This document shows positions 1 to 9,562 of a stretch of 48,715 nucleotides of DNA, piece after piece. Under the pieces are notes generated by a model. The model saw nothing but the letters and a program-made list of their open reading frames with translations, was not told the origin of the DNA and searched no databases. Every line of letters starts with the position of its first letter. Position 1 is the stretch's first letter. Source of the stretch: Treponema sp. (lineage in GTDB: Bacteria > Spirochaetota > Spirochaetia > Treponematales > Treponemataceae). The stretch lies in NCBI GenBank assembly GCA_024402505.1, contig JAKSTP010000020.1:1-48715 (forward strand), read 5' to 3'. Both the position numbers and the translations under genes were made by a program.

Positions 1-53
1 GGTTTGAATTCTTCAATCTTGCGACCCATTGTGTTGTAAAGCTTAAGTGCCAT
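1..53 (-). CDS. cysS: Cysteinyl-tRNA synthetase, N-terminal fragment
   Basis: This is only the first 17 to 18 codons of a gene that runs off the left edge. The visible peptide begins MALKLYNTMGRKIEEF, which matches the start of cysteinyl-tRNA synthetases (LYNT followed by a basic and acidic stretch leading to the first catalytic segment). The enzyme charges tRNA-Cys in the cytoplasm. The ATG is at 53-51 and is preceded by a strong AAGGGGG Shine-Dalgarno. The gene diverges from the hydrolase at 258, and the gap holds a heptamer repeat array. Identity rests on a short stretch, so it is likely but not certain. Confidence 0.75.
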   Translation of the reverse strand, partial: MALKLYNTMGRKIEEFK

Positions 54-71
54 GGAAACCCCCTTAATTAA

Positions 72-222
<151 letters not shown>

Positions 223-257
223 TTTTTAATTTTCAAAAAATATGCTAGACTTTGTTT

Positions 258-1337
258 ATGACTGAAAAAGCTAAAAAGATTATTAAACGTACTATTATTT
301 GGACTGTGGTTTCTGTCTTTGTATCAACATTGATTGTGGCTCAGGTTATTACTGCAGTTGAACTTAAAAAGAATTTCAAACGTGGTTCTTACGGCGACAA
401 AGAACTTACTGCAAGATGGTTTTATGATCACTACGAAAAGGATTATCCACGCAGCGAGAAAATAGCCTTCAAATCGGGGAAAAACACACTTTACGGCTAT
501 GTTTACGGTGAAAAAAACACAAAAGGACTTATTGTTTTTGCCCACGGAATTGGAGGTGGACACGAATCTTACCTGGACCTGATTCTTGGCATGGTAGACC
601 GGGGATGGCGCGTTTTTGCCTACGATGCAACTGGTTCCTGCGAAAGTGAAGGCAAGGGCACAAAAGGTCTTTCTCAATCGGCACTGGATTTGAACGAAGC
701 ACTTAAATATGTAGAAAACGATGCTGAACTTTCCAAACTGCCACTTTTTGTAATGGGACACTCCTGGGGCGGATTTGCAAGTGCAGCAGTATTGAATTTT
801 GATCACCCGGTTAAAGCCGTAGTTTCATTTTCCGGCTACTACAAACCAACAGCAGAACTTTTTGAAGAAGCAGACCGACAGTTCCCAAAATCTGGAATTC
901 TCCTTCATCCTTTTATCCGCCTTACAAACTTTGTTACTTTTGGAAAATACTCAGGGCTTTCTGCAGTAAAAGGCATCAATAAATCCGGAATTCCTGTTCT
1001 TATTTGTCACGGAAATGACGACAAAATGATCAGCCTGGAAAACTCCTCTATCATGTCCCAGAAAGATAAAATCACCAATCCGAATGTTGAATATCACCTT
1101 TGGGATAAAGAAAACCGAAACGGCCACAACAGCTGGATGTACGAAGATGAATATTTTGACTACATTGAAATCATGCAGCCTAAAGCCGATGCCCTCAATG
1201 CACAGTATGAAGGTCAGGAAATGCCAAGAGAAGTGATTGTAGACTGGTACAAGAACGTTCTGGACGGCGAAAAAATGAACGGCATTCATCCAGAAGTTCT
1301 GGAAATGACCGCCAACTTCTTCTCAAAGAACCTTTAG
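258..1337 (+). CDS. Membrane-anchored alpha/beta hydrolase
   Basis: A 359-aa serine hydrolase of the alpha/beta fold. An N-terminal hydrophobic segment (about residues 11-32) should anchor it in the inner membrane with the enzyme domain outside. Visible motifs are HGIGGG near residue 96 (oxyanion hole), the nucleophile elbow GHSWGG near 168-173, HGNDDKM near 250 (acid) and NGHNSW near 289 (histidine), so the triad looks complete. The substrate is unknown; an esterase or acyl-peptide hydrolase role is possible. I chose the ATG at 258 over an in-frame TTG at 252. The 3' end overlaps the convergent YkgJ-type gene by 15 bp. Confidence 0.85.
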   Translation: MTEKAKKIIKRTIIWTVVSVFVSTLIVAQVITAVELKKNFKRGSYGDKELTARWFYDHYEKDYPRSEKIAFKSGKNTLYGYVYGEKNTKGLIVFAHGIGGGHESYLDLILGMVDRGWRVFAYDATGSCESEGKGTKGLSQSALDLNEALKYVENDAELSKLPLFVMGHSWGGFASAAVLNFDHPVKAVVSFSGYYKPTAELFEEADRQFPKSGILLHPFIRLTNFVTFGKYSGLSAVKGINKSGIPVLICHGNDDKMISLENSSIMSQKDKITNPNVEYHLWDKENRNGHNSWMYEDEYFDYIEIMQPKADALNAQYEGQEMPREVIVDWYKNVLDGEKMNGIHPEVLEMTANFFSKNL

Positions 1338-1781
1338 TTTCCACTCTTCCCAGGAAATAGGGGTGTTGGCGTCGTACTGGGCTTTTTGCTCTTCAATTTC
1401 TTCTTTTGTCCAAAGACGGCCCTTGTTCATGCCAGGACAGTCTTTGGCACATTCTGCCCACATTTCAGCATCTTTTATCATCCATGACCAGAAAGGATAC
1501 GTGCGGCACTGAACGGGACGTGCTTCATAGGCAGAACAACCATTTTCCCACAAAACACAGTCATAATTCTTCTTTTCAATAAGGGAAAGAACCTTTGCGC
1601 CATAGTAATAGTCAGCCCATCGGCAATATTTTTCTACGAATTCTTCCCGGCTCATCTTAAAGTGGCTGCAGAGTAAATCAAGATCATGCCAGGAAAGGTA
1701 AACAAAGCCTGGAGAATGGCCGCAGCAAAAGGAACATCGCTGGCATTCAAAATTAAGTCCGTTTTCGTAGATTTTTTCCAT
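1323..1781 (-). CDS. YkgJ-family cysteine-cluster protein
   Basis: A 152-aa cytoplasmic protein with the cysteine pattern of the YkgJ/UPF0153 family (putative zinc or iron-sulfur binding). CxxCxxCC lies near residues 13-18, a Cys-Val-Leu/Cys pair comes mid-protein, and CRTYPF is followed by a CAKDC cluster in the C-terminal half. The biochemical role of the family is unknown. The ATG at 1781 is preferred over a TTG two codons upstream. The gene diverges from ftsK, and its 3' end overlaps the preceding hydrolase gene tail to tail. Confidence 0.8.
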   Translation of the reverse strand: MEKIYENGLNFECQRCSFCCGHSPGFVYLSWHDLDLLCSHFKMSREEFVEKYCRWADYYYGAKVLSLIEKKNYDCVLWENGCSAYEARPVQCRTYPFWSWMIKDAEMWAECAKDCPGMNKGRLWTKEEIEEQKAQYDANTPISWEEWKLKVL

Positions 1782-1840
1782 AAGCAAAGTATATCAGATT
1801 TTTTTCTACACTTCCACGAAATACGGCCGATACTCTTAGT

Positions 1841-4800
1841 ATGAAACCATCTGCAAATAAAACCAACTTATTTTCCGGCATCGTACTGCTTGTGCTGGCC
1901 GCATTTTTTACCATCGCCCTTATGACTCAGCCTTTGGAAGCACTGGGAGCTTCAACAGAGCAGATTAAGTTTTTATGGTACATCGGAAACATGATTTTCT
2001 CGGTATATGGATTTTCAAGTCTTCTGATTCCAGGATTCTTCCTTGTTTCAGGACTCGCCTGTTTTGCCTCAGCCTGGACTGCCCGCCGTTCAATGAGACT
2101 TCTTACAGCCATTGTTCCATTTTTCACAGCCGTTATTACTGAAAATATTTGCAAAAGCTTCCTTCTGTATCCTTCTGATTACAACGGAGTTAAAGTTGCA
2201 GTAACTCTTATTACAGGAGCAGCTCTTATTACCATTGAAATTCTTGGTGCAGGAGTTCTTGCAGACCGCATCAACGACAGACTTTTTGATAAAGACGGAA
2301 AACTTAAAAAGGTTGAACGCAAACCTAAAGTAAAAAAAGAAGAAAGCGAAGAAAATGATCTCAATGAACTTACTCTTGAAGACATTGAAGATGATAAAAA
2401 GACAGTAAAAATCAAAAGCAGCCGTCCACGGATTACCCTTTTTGGCGAAGGCGGTCTTTTCCACAAAAGCAACGTAATCGACGAACTTGAAATTGATGAA
2501 GAATCGGATTCAAAAAATGCAGTTGAAGAAGTAAGCATTGATACTGCAGCCGGAGCAGAAGAAAAGGCTTCTGAATCGGAAAACCGTGACGTTTTTGACA
2601 AAGCCCTTGAAAGCATTGAAGAAAAAGAAGAACCTGAAGAAGATGTAAACTATTCTTCGGCTTCAAGCCTTATTACCCAGGAAGAATTTTCTGCCCTTAC
2701 ACAGCCTGCTGCAGACGAACTGGTTTGGGACAATGTGCCTCCTGCACCGGAAACAATTCCAGAAGATTATATTGATGAAGACGACGGATTTGCACCTGGC
2801 ACCGATCCAGATGAAATGGAACTTCCAGAAGAAGATCCTTACAGCGCAGCAAATATTCCGGCCTTTGAAACCCCTGCATCCAGTAACGAAGAAGATCCTT
2901 TTGCAATTGCCAACGAACTGGATCACATGCAGAACGAATACGTTCCAGAACAGGAAGAAACAGTGTGGGCAAATGAAGATGCCTATTACAATCCACCTGA
3001 AATGCCGGAACACAATGAAGCAGCCCAAGAATCACCTTTTTCGCCCTTTGATGATGGATTCGCCAGTGTAGAAACACCAGCTCCAGACGAAGAAGTTTTT
3101 CCTGAAGAAGAAACTGTTCAGAATGAAGCTGTTTTTCCAGACGAAGAAACTTTTTTCGATGAATCCAACGATTATGAAGAAGAACCGGTAATTGAAGATG
3201 AAACCACCGGTGAACCAGTTATTAACGAAGAGCCGGTTATTGAAGAAGAACCAATTATGGAAAATGAACCTGAGGTAGTTGAAAATTCGGAGCCTTACGA
3301 ATCACCTGATCTTCCAGAATCAGAAGAAGTTGAAAAGGCAGAAGATCGCAATTACGGTTCTGTTACAGATACAGGCACTTTCAACATTGCTTCAGACATT
3401 TTTTCCGACATGGACGACGAGCTCCGCATGGCAAATGATTTCCAGGTAGCTCCTCGAGACGCCAATGACCTTACCGCCGATGAACTTACAGCCTTCTTCA
3501 ACGCACAGCAGGCCGCCAATACACCAAACCGCCAGGGCATTGAAGATAATCTTCCAAAAGGAAACCGGGCTCAGAAAAAAGGTCCTTACCAGGTGCCAAG
3601 CAATCTTCTTACAGAATATGTAAACGACCAGTACTGGATTATTGATGACGAAACAAAAGCCGCTTCCCTGCGCCTTAAAGAAACTCTTTCTGAATTCGGC
3701 ATTGAAGCAGAAATTACCGGCATTAAAAAAGGACCGGTAATCACCATGTTCGAACTTCTGCCAGCCAGCGGTGTTAAACTCAGCAAGATTGTAGGTCTTC
3801 AGGATAACATTGCATTGAGTCTTGCTGCCCAGAGTGTTCGTATCGTTGCTCCAATTCCTGGAAAACAGGCTGTTGGTATTGAAGTTCCAAACAAAGACCG
3901 CTCTATCGTAGGTTTCCGTGAACTGATTGAACAGCCTTTGGAAGAATTCAGAAAAATGGCCGTACCAGTAATCCTTGGTAAAGATATTCTTGGTAAAAGC
4001 CAGATTATGGACCTGGTAAAAACACCACATCTTTTGATTGCAGGTGCCACAGGTGCTGGTAAATCAGTTTGTGTAAACTCAATCATTCTTTCAATCCTGT
4101 ACAAACGTTCTCCTCAGGAAGTAAAGATGATCCTTATTGACCCTAAAGTTGTTGAACTTAAACTTTACAACAATATTCCTCATCTTCTTACTCCGGTTAT
4201 TACTGAACCTAAAAAAGCTTTCCAGGCACTTCAGTACTGTCTGTGCGAAATGGAAAGACGATATGCACTTTTGGATAACATGGGTGTTCGCGATATTTCA
4301 AACTACAACCGCAAAATTGTAGAAAAGAAAATCTGTACCGAAAAACTGCCTTATATGGTAGTTATTATCGATGAATTTGCAGACCTTATGGCTACAACCG
4401 GAAAACAGCTGGAATCTACAGTTGCCCGACTTGCCGCCATGAGCCGTGCCGTTGGTATTCACCTGGTACTTGCAACTCAGCGTCCTTCTGTAAACGTAAT
4501 TACCGGTCTTATTAAGGCCAATATTCCTAGCCGAATTGCCTTCATGGTTGCCTCACGAACCGACTCTTCTATCATTATTGATAGTCCAGGGGCAGAAAAA
4601 CTGCTGGGTCGTGGTGATATGCTTTACGCTTCTGCCGTTGATCCATATCCTGTTCGAATCCAGGGAACCTTCGTTAGTGACCAGGAAGTTGAAAATGTAG
4701 TTGAATACGTTAAACAGTACGGTGAACCTGATTATATTGATGATGAAATCTTTGTAGATGATGAAGATGAAGGTCAGGGTGAACTGTTCGGTGATAATGA

Positions 4801-4999
4801 AGATTTGGGAGATGATCCGCTGTACGACCAGGCTCTGGAAATTGTTGTTCAGGCAGGAAAAGCCAGTGCATCATACATCCAGCGCCGTCTGAAAATTGGT
4901 TACAACCGCGCCGCCCGTCTTGTTGAAGAGATGGAAGAACGAGGTATCGTAGGGCCTGCCAATGGAAGCAAACCCCGCGAAGTAATCCACATGCCTTAG
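1841..4999 (+). CDS. ftsK: DNA translocase FtsK/SpoIIIE
   Basis: A 1052-aa septal DNA pump that moves chromosome ends through the closing septum. The N-terminal ~130 residues carry about four membrane segments. They are followed by a very long acidic linker (about residues 150-570) rich in EE, PEE and VIEE runs. The motor follows, with Walker A GATGAGKS near residue 734 and Walker B VVIIDEFADL near 840. The C-terminal ~65 residues form the gamma winged helix (AGKASASYIQRRLKIGYNRA) that reads KOPS-like sites. The acidic low-complexity linker is unusually long but typical of the family in being variable. The start is the ATG at 1841, with no strong Shine-Dalgarno. Confidence 0.95.
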   Translation: MKPSANKTNLFSGIVLLVLAAFFTIALMTQPLEALGASTEQIKFLWYIGNMIFSVYGFSSLLIPGFFLVSGLACFASAWTARRSMRLLTAIVPFFTAVITENICKSFLLYPSDYNGVKVAVTLITGAALITIEILGAGVLADRINDRLFDKDGKLKKVERKPKVKKEESEENDLNELTLEDIEDDKKTVKIKSSRPRITLFGEGGLFHKSNVIDELEIDEESDSKNAVEEVSIDTAAGAEEKASESENRDVFDKALESIEEKEEPEEDVNYSSASSLITQEEFSALTQPAADELVWDNVPPAPETIPEDYIDEDDGFAPGTDPDEMELPEEDPYSAANIPAFETPASSNEEDPFAIANELDHMQNEYVPEQEETVWANEDAYYNPPEMPEHNEAAQESPFSPFDDGFASVETPAPDEEVFPEEETVQNEAVFPDEETFFDESNDYEEEPVIEDETTGEPVINEEPVIEEEPIMENEPEVVENSEPYESPDLPESEEVEKAEDRNYGSVTDTGTFNIASDIFSDMDDELRMANDFQVAPRDANDLTADELTAFFNAQQAANTPNRQGIEDNLPKGNRAQKKGPYQVPSNLLTEYVNDQYWIIDDETKAASLRLKETLSEFGIEAEITGIKKGPVITMFELLPASGVKLSKIVGLQDNIALSLAAQSVRIVAPIPGKQAVGIEVPNKDRSIVGFRELIEQPLEEFRKMAVPVILGKDILGKSQIMDLVKTPHLLIAGATGAGKSVCVNSIILSILYKRSPQEVKMILIDPKVVELKLYNNIPHLLTPVITEPKKAFQALQYCLCEMERRYALLDNMGVRDISNYNRKIVEKKICTEKLPYMVVIIDEFADLMATTGKQLESTVARLAAMSRAVGIHLVLATQRPSVNVITGLIKANIPSRIAFMVASRTDSSIIIDSPGAEKLLGRGDMLYASAVDPYPVRIQGTFVSDQEVENVVEYVKQYGEPDYIDDEIFVDDEDEGQGELFGDNEDLGDDPLYDQALEIVVQAGKASASYIQRRLKIGYNRAARLVEEMEERGIVGPANGSKPREVIHMP

Positions 5000-5016
5000 G
5001 AGTTTAATAAAACTCC
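4999..5016. terminator. Hairpin between ftsK and the SPOR-like gene
   Basis: A perfect 7-bp inverted repeat (GGAGTTT, loop AATA, AAACTCC) starts at the last base of the ftsK stop region, in a 27-bp convergent gap. It has no long T tract on either strand, so a terminator role is only suggested by its location. Confidence 0.4.
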
Positions 5017-5026
5017 CCAAAGCATT

Positions 5027-6214
5027 TTATCTTTTTGAAACTTCTTCAAGCAGAGCCTCTTCGGAGGCTTCTGTTATTATAAAGAATAGTGCTGATTCAT
5101 CTGCAAATACTGCTTCACGCTGAGATGAAGTTGCATTTCCGAAGAACCATACTTTTTTGCCGTTCACTTCTTTTACAGCTCCCTCACCTTCTGTGCCTGC
5201 AAGGAAGTTTTCGAATAAGGCCTGTGCATCGTCAGAATCAATTCCAAATTCAAAGAAGAAATTGTAGCCGTCAACAACAAGACTGTCTTCGCTCCAGTTT
5301 CCAGAAAGATAATCCATCCAGTCTGGGTTTCCAACAATAAAATCATCTTCCAGATCAATAGCATCGGTGTAAGTGTACATTACCCGGGCCATGTCTGGAG
5401 CAGTTTCAAGAATACTTCCAACGGCAGCTTTTCTTTCAATAAGTTTTGCGCCTTTAATACCGTTAAGAACCTGAACAAGGGCATCCTTTTCTACATTTTT
5501 TCCAGAAATTCCGTAGAAAATCTGTTTGCTTGAAGACATAACAAAACAGTTTGTAATATTTCCATCTACCACAATATAACCATAGGTGGCATCAATTTCT
5601 GGAAGATTAACAGCAACCTTTTCAAGGCCATCAAAAGAGATTTCAGGGAATCCTTCTTCGCTTAAACAAACGTTAATATCGATTGTAGAATATGATTTTT
5701 TGTAGCGGGCAGTTACCATTGAGTCGGCAATGTCTTTAATATCATCAATGAAAACTTCTTCGCCAACAGTAAAGTTCGGACTGATTTTTGAAATCACATT
5801 AAAATTGTAGTGTTTTACAAGAGCAAGATTGAAGCCTTCGATAAAAGGAAGGGTCGAATCAAGGTCGGCGGCAGAATATTTTCGGGCAGGTGCAGCAGCT
5901 TTTGTTGTCTGGCAGATCCAAAGACCGTCCATCTTGAAATCCTTGAAAACCTTTTTTGGCTGGAGACTGTCTCGAACCATACGGGCTGTGTCAGGATTTT
6001 TAAAAGCTTCATCGTAGAATACGCGAATCCAGTTTACGCCTTTTTTATCTGTATAAGGCTGTGTAAAAGTTGGAATCTTGTTTTTTTCAAGGGCTGTAAT
6101 GTAAGTTTCAAGGTTTTCTTTTTTTGTAAAAGAACCAAGACAAACGTACCAGTCTTCGGCAAAAACTGCTGTAAGACAAAAAAGTGAAATAATCACCGCA
6201 ATAAATTTTTTCAT
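5027..6214 (-). CDS. Secreted SPOR-like protein
   Basis: A 395-aa exported protein with a clear Sec signal peptide (MKKF, hydrophobic core, AxA-like site near residues 17-19: VFAED). The mature N-terminus (WYVCLGSFTKKENLETYI... IRVFYDE) resembles a SPOR domain: an aromatic-valine start, a GSF motif and alternation of strands and helices over about 70 residues. SPOR domains bind denuded peptidoglycan at septa, which fits the position next to ftsK. The remaining ~300 residues are not recognised. The ATG at 6214 has a GAGG Shine-Dalgarno. The protein is probably periplasmic. Confidence 0.7.
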   Translation of the reverse strand: MKKFIAVIISLFCLTAVFAEDWYVCLGSFTKKENLETYITALEKNKIPTFTQPYTDKKGVNWIRVFYDEAFKNPDTARMVRDSLQPKKVFKDFKMDGLWICQTTKAAAPARKYSAADLDSTLPFIEGFNLALVKHYNFNVISKISPNFTVGEEVFIDDIKDIADSMVTARYKKSYSTIDINVCLSEEGFPEISFDGLEKVAVNLPEIDATYGYIVVDGNITNCFVMSSSKQIFYGISGKNVEKDALVQVLNGIKGAKLIERKAAVGSILETAPDMARVMYTYTDAIDLEDDFIVGNPDWMDYLSGNWSEDSLVVDGYNFFFEFGIDSDDAQALFENFLAGTEGEGAVKEVNGKKVWFFGNATSSQREAVFADESALFFIITEASEEALLEEVSKR

Positions 6215-6251
6215 GTAAAACCTCGGTATTATAGTATTACAATTTTAACCG

Positions 6252-6731
6252 CTAATTTATAAGCTTGTAAACAAAAATCCAAATGAACACGGCTACAAGA
6301 ATCATTTTTATTCCGGTACCCAGAATAAATCCTTTAAAAGCACCAAGGGCGGATTTAAGGCAGCGGCTTAAATCAGATCTGTCGTGTATCAATTCACCTA
6401 AAAAGGCACCGGCAAAAGGTCCTATAATGATTCCCAATGGACCAAGGAACAAACCAATAAACAGTCCAATTACCGAGCCCCAGGTTCCAGCCTTTGAACC
6501 GCCAGATTTTTTTGTAAGCATGGTCGGAAATACGTTGTCCATAATAGAAATGACCACCGTAAGAACGGCAGTCACTATAAGAATTATCAGAGAAATTTCA
6601 CAATATTCTGAAAAGGATGCAACAAGAAGTCCTGCCCAGGCAAGAACAGGCCCTGGAATTACGGGAACAAAGGTTCCAATAAAACCCAGGACCAGAAGAA
6701 TTCCTGCAATAACTAAAAGTATAATATTCAT
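6252..6731 (-). CDS. DUF456 integral membrane protein
   Basis: A 159-aa, very hydrophobic protein matching the DUF456 family. It has an N-terminal hydrophobic hairpin with FVPVIPGP, a central loop containing MDNVFP and a KKSGGSKAGTWG segment, glycine-rich membrane helices (GLFIGLFLGPLGIIIGPFAGAFLGEL), and a final helix. The function of the family is unknown. It lies 37 bp downstream of the secreted SPOR-like gene start, on the same strand as fabF upstream (27 bp gap), so it may be transcribed with fabF. Confidence 0.8.
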   Translation of the reverse strand: MNIILLVIAGILLVLGFIGTFVPVIPGPVLAWAGLLVASFSEYCEISLIILIVTAVLTVVISIMDNVFPTMLTKKSGGSKAGTWGSVIGLFIGLFLGPLGIIIGPFAGAFLGELIHDRSDLSRCLKSALGAFKGFILGTGIKMILVAVFIWIFVYKLIN

Positions 6732-6758
6732 GCTATAGAACAGAAACCTAATTAAGAG

Positions 6759-8024
6759 CTATTTTTCCCACTTCTTGAAGATCAAAGATGTGTTTACTCC
6801 ACCAAAGGCGAAGTTGTTGCTCATTACGTATTTAGCATCAATGTTGCGGCCTTCTGCACCAATGTAATCAAGTGGGGCACATTCAGGATCAACATTTTCA
6901 AGGTTTACGTTTCCGTGGAACCAGCCTTCGTTCATCATGTTGATGGTAAGCCAGCTTTCTACACAACCACAGGCACCAAGAATGTGTCCGATGTAAGATT
7001 TTGTAGAAGAGATTGGAACAGCACGGTTGAATACTTTGTAAACAGCCTGGCTTTCAGAAATATCTCCGTGATGTGTAGAAGTTCCGTGAGCATTGATGTA
7101 AGCAATGTCGTCAGAAGTAATACCGGCATCATCAATAGCCATCTGAAGAGCTCGGGCCTGTGTTTCGGCGTTTGGTGAAGTGATGTGAGTTCCGTCCATG
7201 TTTGTTCCAAAACCAACAACTTCACAGTAGATTTTTGCACCGCGGTTTACAGCATGTTCAAGGTCTTCGAGAATTACTGTTCCGGCACCTTCACCAATTA
7301 CAAGACCGTCTCTGTCTTTGTCCCAGCAGCGTGGTGTTGATTCAGGATTCTTGTTCTGAACAGAAGTGGCTCCAAGTGTATCAAAAATAGCTGCATCTGG
7401 AGCAGACAGTTCTTCAGCACCTCCGGCAATCATCATTGTCTGGCGACCGTCGGCAATGGCTTCGTATGCGTAACCAATTGACTGGCTTCCTGAAGTACAG
7501 GCTGTATCAGTAACAATTACACGTCCGCGAATCTGATAGTAAACAGAAAGGTTACAGGCATTTGTCTGTGGCATAGCCTTGATGTAAGTCTGACTGTTGA
7601 GCTGAGAAGAATCACCGGTTTTTACCATTTCGGCAAGGTCACCAATGGCGTCCATTGATCCCATACAAGTTCCGTAGGCAATACCAGTGTTTCCGCTTTT
7701 AAGTTCTTCAATAACATCGCTGCCGTCTTCGTTCAAAAGACCTGCATCGGCAAGAGCATCGTTTGTACTTACCAAAGAAAGGAGAGCAACACGTCCCATA
7801 CCGCGAATCTTTTTGCGTGGGAATGAAGGAAGTTCCCCATCAAAAGGACAGGCAAGTCTTGTATTCATCTTTGTGTAACGTTCCCATTCCGGCATATAAC
7901 GGATACAGTTTTTTCCGGTTTTAAGTTTTGCAAGAGCAGTTTCCCAATCACGTCCAAGGGCCGAAATCATGGCACCACCGGTGATTACTACTCGTCTTTT
8001 TCCGTTTGGTTTTGTAAAGTCCAT
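6759..8024 (-). CDS. fabF: 3-oxoacyl-ACP synthase II (KAS II)
   Basis: A 421-aa condensing enzyme of type II fatty-acid synthesis that elongates acyl-ACP with malonyl-ACP in the cytoplasm. The triad is visible: Cys in DTACTSGSQ near residue 176, His in NAHGTSTHHGD near 313, and Lys/His in STKSYIGHILGACG near 342-347. Length is normal for KAS II. No other fab gene or acyl carrier protein is next to it, so a specialised condensation role cannot be excluded, but the motifs are those of FabF. Confidence 0.9.
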   Translation of the reverse strand: MDFTKPNGKRRVVITGGAMISALGRDWETALAKLKTGKNCIRYMPEWERYTKMNTRLACPFDGELPSFPRKKIRGMGRVALLSLVSTNDALADAGLLNEDGSDVIEELKSGNTGIAYGTCMGSMDAIGDLAEMVKTGDSSQLNSQTYIKAMPQTNACNLSVYYQIRGRVIVTDTACTSGSQSIGYAYEAIADGRQTMMIAGGAEELSAPDAAIFDTLGATSVQNKNPESTPRCWDKDRDGLVIGEGAGTVILEDLEHAVNRGAKIYCEVVGFGTNMDGTHITSPNAETQARALQMAIDDAGITSDDIAYINAHGTSTHHGDISESQAVYKVFNRAVPISSTKSYIGHILGACGCVESWLTINMMNEGWFHGNVNLENVDPECAPLDYIGAEGRNIDAKYVMSNNFAFGGVNTSLIFKKWEK

Positions 8025-8076
8025 AACAAATCCTCGATTTTACGTTTTTTAATATTAGTGATGGAGCGCGAGCAAA

Positions 8077-9249
8077 TTAGTGATGGAAAAGGCGAATTCC
8101 ATTGAAGCACATTACCATGTTGTAGTTGTCGGCGGCTTCAATTACTAGATCATCACGAACACTTCCACCTGGCTGGGCAACTACTGTTACACCAGATTTG
8201 CGGGCACGTTCGATATTGTCACCAAATGGGAAGAAAGCGTCTGATCCAACGGCAACGTTTGTGTTTTTAGCAATCCATGCGGCCTTTTCTTCTTTTGTGA
8301 AAACTTCAGGCTTAACTTTAAAGAACTGCTGCCATTTTCCTTCGGCCAGAACATCCATATATTCTTCGCCAATGTAAACGTCGATTGTGTTGTCCCGGTC
8401 GGCACGTTTGATTCCGTCAACAAACTGAAGGTCCAGAACTTTTGGACACTGACGGAGCCACCAGTTGTCTGCTTTCTGACCGGCAAGGCGTGTACAGTGA
8501 ACGCGGCTCTGCTGTCCTGCTCCAATACCAATGGCCTGTCCGTCTTTTACAAAACAAACTGAGTTTGACTGTGTGTATTTCAATGTGATGAGAGAAATTA
8601 CAAGGTTACGTTTATCATCTTCAGAGAGTGTCTTATTTTTTGTAACGATGTTTTCAAGGCAGGAATTGTCGATTTTAAGGAAGTTGTGTCCCTGTTCAAA
8701 AGTGATTCCGAAAACCTGTTTGCGTTCAAGCTCAGCTGGAACATAGTCTGGATCAATCTGAAGTACACAGTAGTTTCCGTTTTTCTTTGCTTTAAGGATT
8801 TCCAAAGCTTTTGGTGAGTATGATGGAGCTACAACACCGTCTGAAACTTCTTTTTTAATAAGAAGAGCAGTTGCTTCGTCACATTCATCAGAAAGAGAAA
8901 TAAAATCACCAAAAGATGACATGCGGTCTGCACCACGGGCACGGGCATAAGCACAAGCCAATGGAGTAAGTTCTACGTTGTCGGTAAAGTAGATTTTTTT
9001 AAGTGTATCTGAAAGTGGAAGACCAACAGCTGCACCCGCTGGAGATACGTGTTTGAATGATGTAGCGGCAGGAATACCAGTAGCTTCTTTAAGTTCTTTT
9101 ACCAGCTGCCATCCGTTCAAGGCGTCCAGAAGGTTGATATAACCTGGGCGGCCGTTCAAAACTGTGAGGGGAAGATCCCCGTTTTCCATGTAAACCTTTG
9201 CAGGTTTCTGATTTGGATTACATCCGTATTTAAGTTCGAGTTCTTTCAT
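8077..9249 (-). CDS. Stand-alone AICAR transformylase, ATIC-like
   Basis: A 390-aa enzyme carrying out the ninth purine step (formyl transfer from 10-formyl-THF to AICAR). It corresponds only to the transformylase half of PurH/ATIC. The MGS-like IMP cyclohydrolase domain is absent. Motifs are SFKHVSPAGAAVG near residues 64-76 (catalytic Lys-His), AYARARGADRMSSFGDF, KYTQSNSVCF, IGAGQQSRVHCTRLAG, SSDAFFPFGDNIERA-type segments and the terminal RLFHH. These follow the animal ATIC sequence more closely than classical bacterial PurH (KHxNPCG, ending in RHFRH). A separate cyclohydrolase must be encoded elsewhere. The gene is preceded and followed by non-coding DNA. Confidence 0.88.
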   Translation of the reverse strand: MKELELKYGCNPNQKPAKVYMENGDLPLTVLNGRPGYINLLDALNGWQLVKELKEATGIPAATSFKHVSPAGAAVGLPLSDTLKKIYFTDNVELTPLACAYARARGADRMSSFGDFISLSDECDEATALLIKKEVSDGVVAPSYSPKALEILKAKKNGNYCVLQIDPDYVPAELERKQVFGITFEQGHNFLKIDNSCLENIVTKNKTLSEDDKRNLVISLITLKYTQSNSVCFVKDGQAIGIGAGQQSRVHCTRLAGQKADNWWLRQCPKVLDLQFVDGIKRADRDNTIDVYIGEEYMDVLAEGKWQQFFKVKPEVFTKEEKAAWIAKNTNVAVGSDAFFPFGDNIERARKSGVTVVAQPGGSVRDDLVIEAADNYNMVMCFNGIRLFHH

Positions 9250-9397
9250 ACGGACATATTAACAGAAAACAAAGGGTTATACAATTATACTGATTTTGTC
9301 ATTTAAACTACCACCCATGAAAACTTCTCTGTCATCCTGTTAAATTACCTTGTCATCCTGAGCGTAGTCGAAGGATCTTCTAGTTAATATTTTTTTA

Positions 9398-9499
9398 TCA
9401 CACGGATTGGCTCAGTCCTACGGACTTCGCTGGTTTTTTATAATAACACACTTTTAATAAAAAAAAGTGAGCTCCGTAGGAGCGAACAAATCCGTGTGA
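9398..9499. repeat. 102-bp imperfect palindromic element
   Basis: The arms TCACACGGATT (9398-9408) and AATCCGTGTGA (9489-9499) are followed inward, after exactly 7 nt on each side, by TCCTACGGA (9416-9424) and TCCGTAGGA (9473-9481). The whole 102 bp folds into one long hairpin with a symmetric internal loop. Just upstream, 9340-9385 holds two TGTCATCCTG motifs, the second in the form GTCATCCTGAGCG plus GTCGAAGGATCT, a layout common in dispersed bacterial intergenic repeats. No ORF is present. This is probably a REP or MITE-type element. Confidence 0.75.
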
Positions 9500-9562
9500 C
9501 ATTATAAAATAAACTACCGCGGTGCATTAAAAAGCGTCCCCAAGACTGTACTTCCGCGCATG

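Noticed and set aside
2090..3077. Several frames opposite the ftsK linker
   Set aside because: They arise from the low-complexity GAA-rich linker and have no independent coding evidence.
8187..8531. Long open frame antisense to the AICAR transformylase
   Set aside because: It lies wholly inside a well-supported gene, has no Shine-Dalgarno and its peptide has no family character.
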